Origin: Amycolatopsis suaedae
GTDB lineage: Bacteria > Actinomycetota > Actinomycetes > Mycobacteriales > Pseudonocardiaceae
DNA length: 64,000 nucleotides
Reading direction: 5' to 3'
NCBI RefSeq assembly: GCF_004214935.1
Contig: NZ_SFCC01000010.1
Span: forward strand, 186,001 to 250,000
Positions 15,790-23,661 of this stretch are shown piece after piece (within the stretch, counting starts at the first letter, position 1; every line of letters begins with the position of its first letter). A program made the translations under genes and the position numbers. The notes under the pieces were generated by a model that was given only the letters and a program-made list of their open reading frames with translations, was not told the origin of the DNA and ran no database searches.

Positions 15790-16748
15790 CGCTGCGCATC
15801 GCACTCGTCGGCACCGGGAACATGGGGTCGCTGCACGCTCGCGTGCTGTCCCAGAACGACCGGGTGCGGCTGGCCAGGGTCATCGACCCGCGGGAGGAGG
15901 CCGGCCGGACCGTCGCCGACCGGTTCGACACCGAGTGGACCCCGGAGATCGGTTCGCTGTCCGATGTGGACGCCGTCGTGCTGGCCTCGGCCACCGAGGT
16001 GCATCACCCGCTGGCGCTGGAGATCCTCGGCCAGGACAAGCCGATGCTGGTCGAGAAGCCGGTGGCGAACAGCCTGGAGTCCTCGCGGGAGATCGTGGAA
16101 CTGTCCCGGTCCAAGGACATTCCGCTGATGTGCGGCCTGCTGGAGCGGTACAACCCCGCGGTGATGACCGCGCGGGCGCTGGTCACCGAGCCGATCCACC
16201 TGATGGCGCGGCGGCACGGCCCGTACGCGCCGCGGATCAAGACCGGTGTGGCGTGGGACCTGCTGGTGCACGACGTCGACCTGACCATCCAGTTCATGGG
16301 TGGCGCGACGCCGTCGCGGGTGACCTCGGGTGCGGGCTACTTCCACCCGTCGTCGGTCACCGGCGCCGAGGACACCATCGAGACCGTGCTGACGTTCCCG
16401 TTCGGGCTGGCCACCGTGTCGGCGTCCCGGCTGGGGCAGCGCAAGGTCCGGTCGCTGATGGTGTCCGAACTGGACCGGCTGATCGAGATCGACCTGCTGC
16501 GCCGTGACGTCACCATCTACCGGCACGTGTCGCACGACGCGGTCACGCCGGACGGGCTGGGCTACCGGCAGCAGACGGTGATCGAGATCCCGGAGCTGGT
16601 CACCGCGCGCGAGCCGCTGGCGACCCAGCTGGACCGTTTCGTCGACCTGCTGGAGGGCAAGGTCGACGCGGCTGCCGAGCGCGACTCGATCCTGCCCTCG
16701 CACGAGGTCGTGGCCAGCGTCCTGGACCAGGCCGGCTCGCCCGCCTGA
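15786..16748 (+). CDS. Gfo/Idh/MocA-family NAD(P)-dependent sugar oxidoreductase
   Basis: A 320-residue protein. The N-terminal Rossmann motif VGTGNMGSLHA lies at 8-18, and VVLASATEVHHPLALEIL precedes the family catalytic motif VEKPVANS, with lysine near residue 90. The C-terminal half (RHGPYAPRIKTGVAWDLLVH, then DVDLTIQF) matches the substrate domain. The WlbA/WbpB branch oxidises UDP-N-acetylglucosaminuronate at C3, which fits coupling to the upstream aminotransferase. Whether the substrate is a uronic acid or another sugar cannot be read from the sequence. Confidence 0.88.
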   Translation: MTLRIALVGTGNMGSLHARVLSQNDRVRLARVIDPREEAGRTVADRFDTEWTPEIGSLSDVDAVVLASATEVHHPLALEILGQDKPMLVEKPVANSLESSREIVELSRSKDIPLMCGLLERYNPAVMTARALVTEPIHLMARRHGPYAPRIKTGVAWDLLVHDVDLTIQFMGGATPSRVTSGAGYFHPSSVTGAEDTIETVLTFPFGLATVSASRLGQRKVRSLMVSELDRLIEIDLLRRDVTIYRHVSHDAVTPDGLGYRQQTVIEIPELVTAREPLATQLDRFVDLLEGKVDAAAERDSILPSHEVVASVLDQAGSPA

Positions 16749-16754
16749 CGCTCG

Positions 16755-16799
16755 TGAAGGCCACCTTCACCACGTCTGACGTGGTGAAGGTGGCCTTCA
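16755..16799. terminator. Perfect 22-bp palindrome between convergent genes
   Basis: Arms 16755-16776 and 16778-16799 are exact inverted copies around a single T (core GAAGGCCACCTTCACCACGT). It lies 6 bp after the dehydrogenase stop and 12 bp after the FG-GAP gene stop on the other strand, so it can terminate both. This is the most intact member of the window's palindrome family. Confidence 0.8.
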
Positions 16800-16811
16800 G
16801 ATGTTCCCGGA

Positions 16812-17831
16812 CTAGCTGATCACGCTGTACTGGTTGTAGCCGTCACCCAGCCACACCGGCAGCGCGAAGGTGTTCTCCCCCTGCCAGGTGCCGCCGTGCG
16901 TGAAGGCCTCGAGCCGACCAGCGGTGCCGATCCGGCCGAGCAGGTCGACCTTGCCGTCCTTGTTGACATCGCTCAGCGTCAGCGCGCTGCGCAGGTGCCA
17001 GTTCACGGCCGCCCTGGTCTGCGTCCCGCTGGCCAGGTCGAACACGACCAGGTCACCGGTGCTCGCCACGAACACGAAGTCGAGCTTGCCATCCAGCGTG
17101 ACGTCGGCCAGGTTCTGCTCCCGGTCGGTCCGCAGGCCTTCGCCCCAGACGAACAGCTGCGCCCCGAAGAACGCCGCGCCGTCGCCGATCTGCCCGGTGT
17201 TGGTGTGCAGGAACGTACGGTCGCCCCGGCGGCCGACCAGGTCATCCTTGCCGTCACCGGTGATGTCACCGGTCATGATCAGGTCGTAGATGTCCAGGTT
17301 GTACGCGACGACCGGCCGGTTGGCCTCGCCGTCCGGCCACGGCGCCAGCGTGTTGAGCCCGTTGAAGGTGCCCGAGTGCAGGAACACCTTCGCGTCGCCG
17401 TTCGGGTAGACCGCAAGCAGGTCGGCCAGGCCGTTGCCGTCGATGTCGATCTGGCCGAGCCAGCGGACGTTGCCCCAGCCGTAGTTGATCGCCACCGGCG
17501 GCGCGTAGGTCGCCGTGCCGTTGTACGTACCGGTGTGCAGGCTGACCAGCAGATCCCCGCCGCGGCGGAGCAGCAGGTCCTTCACGCCGTCACCGTTCCA
17601 GTCCCCCGAACGGCCACCACTGGACGCCGACTGGGTGCCGACGTCCCCCTTCTTGGCCGCCTTCGGCTGGTAGGCGACCTCACGCTTGGGCAGATCCCCC
17701 TTCTGCTCCTGCGCCGCACCGGCGGGGCCCGCCGCCAGTGTCAGCGCCGCGGCACCGGCGAGGGCCGCGATCATCGTGTTTCGAACGAACGTTCGGGCGC
17801 GCGAGCGCCCCCCAGAAATAACCGAACTCAT
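16812..17831 (-). CDS. Secreted FG-GAP/VCBS-repeat protein
   Basis: A 339-residue exported protein. A basic N terminus (SRARTFVRNT) and the hydrophobic core MIAALAGAAALTLAAGPAGA give a signal peptide with a probable cut after AGA-A near residue 40. Five calcium-binding repeats follow: DWNGDGVKDLLLRR, DIDGNGLADLLAV, DITGDGKDDLVGRR, DVTLDGKLDFVFV and DVNKDGKVDLLGR. They likely form a beta-propeller. No catalytic domain is present. GAGGGGCAAGA lies before the ATG. It lies downstream of the sugar/glycosyltransferase group, 168 bp from it. Surface binding of glycan or lectin-like function is possible but unproven. Confidence 0.87.
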   Translation of the reverse strand: MSSVISGGRSRARTFVRNTMIAALAGAAALTLAAGPAGAAQEQKGDLPKREVAYQPKAAKKGDVGTQSASSGGRSGDWNGDGVKDLLLRRGGDLLVSLHTGTYNGTATYAPPVAINYGWGNVRWLGQIDIDGNGLADLLAVYPNGDAKVFLHSGTFNGLNTLAPWPDGEANRPVVAYNLDIYDLIMTGDITGDGKDDLVGRRGDRTFLHTNTGQIGDGAAFFGAQLFVWGEGLRTDREQNLADVTLDGKLDFVFVASTGDLVVFDLASGTQTRAAVNWHLRSALTLSDVNKDGKVDLLGRIGTAGRLEAFTHGGTWQGENTFALPVWLGDGYNQYSVIS

Positions 17832-17999
17832 TCTTGCCCCTCAGTCAGTGGAACCTCATCCCCGACACAAGGAGAACGCTACCGCAGGGCACCGACGTTG
17901 CCCCACACTTTTGTGGGTCATACGAAAGGAGCAATCCGGGTAAAAGATCACGGACCATCGGCACTGGTGCCGTACTGGGAAGCGTGGTAAAGACGCAGG

Positions 18000-18632
18000 T
18001 CAGCCCTGGTTCTCGGTGAAGTCGCCAGCCGGTGCGCCCCACGAAGGGGCGTCCCCCCGTTCGGCGGCCAGCTTGCGCCTGCGCTCGTTCTCCGCCCGGA
18101 CGCGGTCCACCTCGGCCTGGATGTACTCGTCGTCGTAACGCTGGAAAACACGCGCCGGATTTCCGGCGACCAATGCGCGTTCCGGTACGTCTTTCGCCAC
18201 CACGGAATTGGGCTGAACGGTGGCGAAATCGCCAATTGTCACCCCGGCCATGATCACGACGAGACCGCCGATGAAACAGCCCTTGCCGATCTTCACCGGC
18301 TTGCGTTCGATGAGGTCGCTGCCCGAGTGGTTCTGCAGCGTCATGTTCGCCAGCCAGCTGGAGTGGGTGAAGATCAGCGTGTTCAGCCCGATGCTGGTGT
18401 GCTCGCCGATCTCCAGCCCGCCGCTGGCGTCCAGCACGGCGCCCTCACCGATCCAGCAGTGGTCGCCGATCTTCAGGTTCTCCGGACTGACGATCTTCGC
18501 CCGCTGCCGGATTCGCGTCGTCTCCGGCAGGCCGTACAGCTTGGCCCGCTCGGCGTCGTTCATGTACTCGCCGACGAGCTCGGTGAGAATCTGCGGGCGC
18601 AGCCGGTTGCTGCGTTCGTCGTCGAAGAACAA
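18000..18632 (-). CDS. Hexapeptide-repeat O/N-acetyltransferase (maltose-acetyltransferase-like)
   Basis: A 210-residue left-handed beta-helix enzyme. Repeats run from NLKIGDHCWIGEGAVLD through LEIGEHTSIGLNTLIFTHSS to KIGKGCFIGGLVVIMAGVTI, with VPERALVAGNPARVF as the usual C-terminal cap; a histidine in FTHSSW could be the catalytic base. The start is uncertain: TTG at 18632 lies 2 bp after the GT4 stop and lacks a good ribosome site; ATG near 18561 (MNDAERAKLYGLP) is an alternative, but the sequence ahead of it looks coding. It ends a four-gene run with a GT4, an epimerase and an aminotransferase, so acetylating the amino sugar made there is likely. Confidence 0.82.
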   Translation of the reverse strand: MFFDDERSNRLRPQILTELVGEYMNDAERAKLYGLPETTRIRQRAKIVSPENLKIGDHCWIGEGAVLDASGGLEIGEHTSIGLNTLIFTHSSWLANMTLQNHSGSDLIERKPVKIGKGCFIGGLVVIMAGVTIGDFATVQPNSVVAKDVPERALVAGNPARVFQRYDDEYIQAEVDRVRAENERRRKLAAERGDAPSWGAPAGDFTENQG

Positions 18633-18634
18633 AC

Positions 18635-19849
18635 CTACTTCTTTCCCTTGCGACGCGGGGCCTTCGGAGCGTCGGAGATCATCTTCTCGAACGTGCGGAG
18701 GTGCTCCTCCGCCACGACGTCGAGACCGAAGTTGTCCCGCACCATCGCACTCTGCCGCTTGGCGATCTGTGCCCGGCGCACCGGGTCGTCCAGCATCTCG
18801 ATGACGGTGTCGCGCACCGCGTCGGGGCTGTCCGGCGGCACGAACAGGATGTTCTCCCCGTTGTGCAGCTCGATGCCCGGGTAGTTGTCGATCTCGGCGG
18901 AGGCGATCGTCGCGGTGCCGGACAGCATGGCCTCCAGCGACGCGGTGCCGCAGCCGCCGTTGAGGTCGTGTGCCACCAGGTCGGCCGCCGCGTAGTAGGA
19001 CGGGACGTCGTCCTTGGGCACCGCGCCCTTCACGACGAACGCGTCCCGCACGCCGAGTTCCTCGGCACGCTTGATGAACGCGTCGTGGTAGACCCGGCCG
19101 ACCACGATCACCTTGGTCTCCGGGTACTTCTCCAGGATCGCGGGCATCGCCTCGACCAGCGGCAGCCGGTTGCGCAGCGGGATCACGTGGCCGAGCGAGA
19201 CGATGAGCGGGCCGTCGCCGATCTCGTTCTCCGCCCGCACGTCCCGGGTGAGCGGCTTGTCGAAGTGCTCGGTGTCGACCGCGATCGGGAAGTACTCCGA
19301 GTTCGCGTCGCTGGTGCGGTAGCGGTCGACGCAGTAATCGACGCCGAGCTTGTCGAGGATGACGTAGCGCGGCTTGAGCACGCCGAGGATCGGCCGCACC
19401 AGCATCGCGTCGAGCATCCGGAACACCGTGCCGTACAGCTTGTTGTCGCTGATCAGCAGGGTGTGGATGGTCAGCAGCAGCGGGATGCGCCGCCGCTTGG
19501 CGTACCAGCCGGCCATCCAGGACAGGTCGAAGAACTGCCCGTGCAGGTGGATGGCGTCCGGCTGGAACTCGTCGAGCAGCCGGAACAGCTTGCGCCAGTT
19601 CCCCGGCCGCACCGAGGCGAACGTCATGTCGAAGTCGATCGAGAGGCCCAGCTGCGGCATCTTCATCGCCGGCAGCCGGACCACCCGGTAGCCTCCGCGT
19701 TCCTCCTCCGGCGGCGCGTCCTGGTAGGCGGCCGTGATCGCGAGCACCTCGTGCCCCTCGGACACGAACTGTTCGGCGAGCGACGCCGACATGTGCGCAC
19801 TTCCACCCACCCGCGGCGGGAAGAAGTTGTTCACGACCACGATTCGCAT
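18635..19849 (-). CDS. GT4-family glycosyltransferase
   Basis: About 404 residues with the GT-B two-domain fold. N-terminal MRIVVVNNFFPPRVGGSAHM holds the glycine-rich acceptor loop. The C-terminal donor domain includes LIVSLGHVIPLRNRLPLVEA and the E-x7-E-like region CGTASLEAMLSGTATIASAE. The tail is strongly basic (KAPRRKGKK). ATG at 19849 is preferred because GGAAGGG lies 6-7 nt upstream; a longer frame reaches 19888. It adds a sugar from a nucleotide donor to a growing glycan or lipid-linked acceptor on the cytoplasmic face. Confidence 0.87.
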   Translation of the reverse strand: MRIVVVNNFFPPRVGGSAHMSASLAEQFVSEGHEVLAITAAYQDAPPEEERGGYRVVRLPAMKMPQLGLSIDFDMTFASVRPGNWRKLFRLLDEFQPDAIHLHGQFFDLSWMAGWYAKRRRIPLLLTIHTLLISDNKLYGTVFRMLDAMLVRPILGVLKPRYVILDKLGVDYCVDRYRTSDANSEYFPIAVDTEHFDKPLTRDVRAENEIGDGPLIVSLGHVIPLRNRLPLVEAMPAILEKYPETKVIVVGRVYHDAFIKRAEELGVRDAFVVKGAVPKDDVPSYYAAADLVAHDLNGGCGTASLEAMLSGTATIASAEIDNYPGIELHNGENILFVPPDSPDAVRDTVIEMLDDPVRRAQIAKRQSAMVRDNFGLDVVAEEHLRTFEKMISDAPKAPRRKGKK

Positions 19850-19884
19850 TGCTCGCCCTTCCGCAGGCCCAGCCGCCGGGGAGG

Positions 19885-20814
19885 TCACGCCGAGGCCTTG
19901 ACCAATTCGGTCATGCCCTGCTGCACCGAGATGGTCGGCTCCCAGCCGAGGACCTCACGCGCCCTGGTGATGTCGGCGGCGCGCCGCGAGACCAGCACGT
20001 CGCGCGGGTTGAACTGCGGCTCGACGTCCACGCCGACGGCGTCGATGAGGATCTTGGCCAGCGTGGCGATCGAGGTGTCGATGCCGGTGCCGATGTTGAT
20101 CGGCAGGTTGGCCTGCTCGGACTCCAGCGCGGCGACCACGGACTTGGCCAGGTCGGTGACGTGGATGAAGTCCATCGACTGCTCGCCCTTGCCGTCGATG
20201 ACCGGGGCCTGGCCCGCCCGCAGGCGCTGGATGAAGTGGTTGATCACCGAGGTGTAGTACGCCTCGATCTTCTGGCCCGGGCCGTACACGTTGAAGAACC
20301 GCAGCGCGTTCCAGGACAGGCCCTTCTGGCGCTGGTAGAAGCCCAGCAGGTCCTCGCCGGCCCGCTTGGAGATGCAGTACGGGGTCAGCGGGTTGAGCTG
20401 GTCGTCCTCGTGCATCGGCAGCTTCTGCGGGTCGCCGTACACCGAGGCGGACGAGGCGAACACCAGGCGCTGCACGCCCTCGTCGGCGGCCGCGGCGAAC
20501 ACGTTGTGGTTGCCGGTCATGTTGATGTCGATCGACTCGTGCGGGTCGGCGATCGACTTGTTGATCGACACCGTGGCGAAGTGGATGGCGTGGGTGCAGC
20601 CGCGGATGGCCTCCCGGACGCCACCGCCGTAGCGGACGTCCTTCTCCACCAGCTCGACCTTGCCGGTGGCGACGAACTCGTTGACGCGGTCGCGGTCACC
20701 GCGGGTCATGTTGTCGTAGATGACGACCGAGTAGTCGCGCTCGAGCAGCAGCGGGATGGTGTGCGCGGCGATGAAGCCGGCCCCGCCGGTGAAGAAGACC
20801 TTCTTGTCGGACAT
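19885..20814 (-). CDS. NAD-dependent sugar-nucleotide epimerase/dehydratase
   Basis: A 309-residue extended SDR. The Rossmann motif TGGAGFIAAH lies at 9-18, VFASSASVYG at 118-127 supplies the serine, and YCISK (Tyr146, Lys150) the catalytic pair. FFNVYGPGQ, DFIHVTDLA and PINIGTGIDTS complete the UDP-glucose 4-epimerase-type pattern. It lies 54 bp downstream of the aminotransferase and 35 bp upstream of the glycosyltransferase start. It may be a 4-epimerase or supply the 4-keto sugar for the DegT enzyme beside it; the sequence does not decide. Confidence 0.87.
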   Translation of the reverse strand: MSDKKVFFTGGAGFIAAHTIPLLLERDYSVVIYDNMTRGDRDRVNEFVATGKVELVEKDVRYGGGVREAIRGCTHAIHFATVSINKSIADPHESIDINMTGNHNVFAAAADEGVQRLVFASSASVYGDPQKLPMHEDDQLNPLTPYCISKRAGEDLLGFYQRQKGLSWNALRFFNVYGPGQKIEAYYTSVINHFIQRLRAGQAPVIDGKGEQSMDFIHVTDLAKSVVAALESEQANLPINIGTGIDTSIATLAKILIDAVGVDVEPQFNPRDVLVSRRAADITRAREVLGWEPTISVQQGMTELVKASA

Positions 20815-20868
20815 GTGCGTGCGCTCTCCGTGTCTGGTTCGTCCGTTGTGGATGTCGCGTATGGATGG

Positions 20869-22008
20869 TCAGGACAGCTCGGCGATGACTTCGCGCACGC
20901 CTTCGGCGACGCGCTCGACCTCGGTGTCGGTCAGGTTCGAGTGCATGGGGATGGCCAGGTGCCTGCGGAAGATGTCCGCGGAGACCGGCAGCGGCTCCTG
21001 CTCGCCATACACCGGCTGCAGGTGCGAGGCGTAGGTGCCGAAGTTGCACTGGATGCCGCGCTCGCGCAGCCGCATGGCGACCGCGCCACGGCTGATCTCC
21101 GGCGCGATCGTCAGGATGTAGGCCTGCCACGGGTGCTCCCGGTCGGGCAGGGCCACCGGCACCTGCACGCCGTCCAGGCCGTCGAACGCCTCGGTGTAAC
21201 GCTTGGCCATCGAACGGCGGGCCGCCAGCAGCTGCGGCAGCCGGTCCAGCTGGACGTTCATGATGGCGGCCTGGATGTCCGACAGCCGGAAGTTGTAGCC
21301 GGCCTCGTGGAACGTCGGAATCGGCAGCTCGTCGCTGCCCTCGCGGCTGATGGCCGGCTCGATGCCGTAGGTGTGCAGCTTGCGGGCCTTGGCGATGAGC
21401 TCCTCGTCGTCGGAGACCAGCGCGCCGCCCTCACCCGCGGTGATGCCCTTGCGGCCGTGGAACGAGAACGCGGCCAGGTCGGCGAGGCTGCCCGCGGGCC
21501 GCGTCTTGTACGTCGCGCCCGCGGAGCAGGCGGCGTCCTCGAACAGCCACAGGCCGTGCTTGTCGGCGATGGCGCGGTACTCGTCGAAGTCACCGGGCTG
21601 GCCGGCGACGTCGACCGGCAGGATGCCGACCGTGCGCGGGGTGATCAGGGCCTCGATGGCGGCCGGGTCGGCACTCCAGATATCCGGGCGGACGTCGGCG
21701 AACACCGGCTTCGCCCCGGCCTGCAGCACGGCGTGCCCGGTGGCGGGGAACGTGTAGTCGCCGACGATGACCTCGTCGCCCGGCTTGACACCGAGAACGC
21801 GCAGGCCCAGATAGAGCGCGGACCCGCAGTTGCTGGTGGACAGAGCGTGGCGGGTGCCTACGGCCGCCGCGAAACGCTCCTCGAACTTGCGACAGGTGGG
21901 ACCTGCGCCGGCCAGCCAGCCGGAGCGGAAGACCTCCGCCACCGCGGCCAGCTCTTCCTCCCCAACGGTCGGCTGGCCCAACGCGATCGTCGCGGGGCTG
22001 TCAGACAT
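20869..22008 (-). CDS. DegT/DnrJ/EryC1/StrS-family aminotransferase (second copy in locus)
   Basis: About 379 residues. STSNCGSALYLGLRVLGV, LFEDAACSAGATYK and the PLP-lysine region FSFHGRKGITAGEGGALV (lysine near 187) identify the family, with YNFRLSDIQAAIMNVQLDRL downstream. ATG at 22008 (MSDSPATIALGQP) follows GGGAGAGGT closely and is preferred to 22029. It is clearly different from the aminotransferase at 14683, so the locus probably makes two amino sugars or aminates at two positions. It is the first gene of the minus-strand group ending at 18000. Confidence 0.88.
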   Translation of the reverse strand: MSDSPATIALGQPTVGEEELAAVAEVFRSGWLAGAGPTCRKFEERFAAAVGTRHALSTSNCGSALYLGLRVLGVKPGDEVIVGDYTFPATGHAVLQAGAKPVFADVRPDIWSADPAAIEALITPRTVGILPVDVAGQPGDFDEYRAIADKHGLWLFEDAACSAGATYKTRPAGSLADLAAFSFHGRKGITAGEGGALVSDDEELIAKARKLHTYGIEPAISREGSDELPIPTFHEAGYNFRLSDIQAAIMNVQLDRLPQLLAARRSMAKRYTEAFDGLDGVQVPVALPDREHPWQAYILTIAPEISRGAVAMRLRERGIQCNFGTYASHLQPVYGEQEPLPVSADIFRRHLAIPMHSNLTDTEVERVAEGVREVIAELS

Positions 22009-22121
22009 ACCTCTCCCATGGCATTGCACTCGGTCGGATCGAAGTGTATTGGAGCGCCCAGCGTGGCCGGACAGCCCCGGTACCTGGACGCTCGGTGAGC
22101 ACTCAGCGTTGCCTTTGGCAG

Positions 22122-22137
22122 ACTGACAACAGTCAGT
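22122..22137. promoter_or_regulatory. Short inverted repeat in divergent promoter region
   Basis: ACTGAC and GTCAGT flank AACA in the 252-bp region between the aminotransferase start and the first DUF4360 gene. The surrounding DNA is notably AT-rich for this genome (GTAAACGTTTTCTAACTCTG follows), as expected of a promoter. No specific regulator can be named. Confidence 0.35.
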
Positions 22138-22260
22138 AAACGTTTTCTAACTCTGTGTAGAAACTGCCCCGTTCAGCGGAGTCCTGCGACTGGGAGCGGG
22201 GTTATGGTTGTCAACTGCCGCCGCCAATGCGAAGAAATGCAGCGGAAAGGTATCCCCCAC

Positions 22261-22890
22261 ATGTTAGCGACACTCACCGCGGCCTCGCTCGCGCTCACCG
22301 CGCTGGCGCCGGCCGTCCCCGCTGAAACGAACGCGCCTCCGGGACGGGTAACCGTCGACGTCGTCACTGTGAACGGTTCCGGGTGCCCCGCCGGAACGTC
22401 CGCGGTCGCGGTTTCCCCGGACAATACCGCCTTCACGGTCACCTACAGCGAATTCCTCGCCCAGACCGGAGTCGGCTCCACTCCCACCGATTTCCGGAAG
22501 AACTGCCAGCTCAACCTCCGGGTGAACTATCCGCAGGGCTTCACCTACGGAATCGCACAGGCCGACTACCGCGGTTTCGCCCACCTGGAGCGAGGCGCGA
22601 CCGGACTGCAGCGTGCCGGTTACTACTTCACCGGGATGTCGCCGACCGAACACCGCAGCCATCCGTTCCGCGGTCCGCTGAGCGACAACTGGCAGACCAC
22701 CGACCGCACCGAGGTCGCGGAGATCATCTACGCGCCCTGCGGTGAGCAGAGGCTGTTCAACATCAACGCCGAGCTGCGCGTGAACGCGGGCACCTCCGAC
22801 CCGGCCAAGACCACCAGCTTCATGTCGATGGACTCCACCGACGGCAGCGTCAGCACCAGGTACCAGTTCTCCTGGAAGAAGTGCGAATAG
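22261..22890 (+). CDS. Secreted DUF4360 protein, first of a tandem pair
   Basis: A 209-residue exported protein. ATG at 22261 is preferred to an upstream in-frame ATG at 22204 because it opens a clean signal peptide (MLATLTAASLALTALAPAVP) and is preceded by GAAAGG. The mature part starts with VTVDVVTVNGSGCPAGTSAV and carries the DUF4360 blocks DFRKNCQLNLRV, QADYRGFAHLERGA, FNINAELRVNAGTS and the final FSWKKCE. Four cysteines probably make disulfides. Function is unknown; family members are secreted by many actinobacteria and fungi. The gene faces away from the glycan locus and shares its upstream region. Confidence 0.88.
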   Translation: MLATLTAASLALTALAPAVPAETNAPPGRVTVDVVTVNGSGCPAGTSAVAVSPDNTAFTVTYSEFLAQTGVGSTPTDFRKNCQLNLRVNYPQGFTYGIAQADYRGFAHLERGATGLQRAGYYFTGMSPTEHRSHPFRGPLSDNWQTTDRTEVAEIIYAPCGEQRLFNINAELRVNAGTSDPAKTTSFMSMDSTDGSVSTRYQFSWKKCE

Positions 22891-22950
22891 CCAACCCAGT
22901 GAATCCGCCGCGCCGACACTCTCCACCCTGAAGACGGAAAGGCGTTATCG

Positions 22951-23583
22951 ATGTTCACTGCGTTGACTACCGCTGCCCTGGCCGCGTCGATCATATTTCC
23001 CCCGGGCGGCGCCCCGGGTACCACTCCGCCGCCCGACCACATCACGATCGACGTGGTCACCGTCAATGGTTCGGGTTGCCCGGCGGGAACGGCGGCCGTC
23101 GCCGTATCGCCGGACAACAAGGCGTTCACCGTCACCTACAGCGAATACCTCGCTCAGGTCGGTGTCGGCGCGAAGCCGACCGATTTCCGAAAGAACTGCC
23201 AGCTCAACCTCAGAGTGAATGTTCCGCAGGGATTCACCTACGGAATCGCCAGGGCCGACTACCGGGGTTTCGCACACCTGGAAGCCGGCGCCACCGGGAT
23301 GCAGCGGGCGAACTACTACTTCCAGGGAATGTCGCCGACCGAGTACCGCACACACAACTACCGCGGCCCGCACAGCGACAACTGGCAGGCCACGGACGAG
23401 ACCGAACTGGCCGCGATCGTGTACTCCCCGTGCGGGGAGAAGCGGAACTTCAACATCAACACCGAGCTGCGGGTCAACGCCGGGACCTCGGACCCGAAGA
23501 AGACCACCAGCTTCCTGTCGATGGACTCCACCGACGGGGCCGTGAACACGACCTACCACTTCGCCTGGAAGGAATGTAAGTAA
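22951..23583 (+). CDS. Secreted DUF4360 protein, second of a tandem pair
   Basis: A 210-residue paralogue of the preceding gene, 60 bp downstream. It has a short signal (MFTALTTAALAASIIF), a proline-rich linker (GAPGTTPPPDH) and the same core VDVVTVNGSGCPAGTAAVAV, DFRKNCQLNLRVNVPQGF, RADYRGFAHLEAGA and AWKECK. GACGGAAAGG precedes the ATG. Identity to its neighbour is roughly three quarters by eye over the mature part, with the signal peptide and linker most different, so it is an established duplication rather than a very recent one. Function is unknown. Confidence 0.88.
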   Translation: MFTALTTAALAASIIFPPGGAPGTTPPPDHITIDVVTVNGSGCPAGTAAVAVSPDNKAFTVTYSEYLAQVGVGAKPTDFRKNCQLNLRVNVPQGFTYGIARADYRGFAHLEAGATGMQRANYYFQGMSPTEYRTHNYRGPHSDNWQATDETELAAIVYSPCGEKRNFNINTELRVNAGTSDPKKTTSFLSMDSTDGAVNTTYHFAWKECK

Positions 23584-23616
23584 GCGTCGCCGGGTTAGCG
23601 GCGGCCGGCCGACGAG

Positions 23617-23650
23617 CCGGGCGGTGTGGGTCGCGACACACACCGCCCGG
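23617..23650. terminator. Hairpin between DUF4360 pair and EspG gene
   Basis: CCGGGCGGTGTG at 23617-23628 pairs exactly with CACACCGCCCGG at 23639-23650 over a 10-nt loop. It lies between convergent genes (stops at 23583 and 23662) and could serve both. Confidence 0.75.
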
Positions 23651-23661
23651 TGCCGTCGCGA

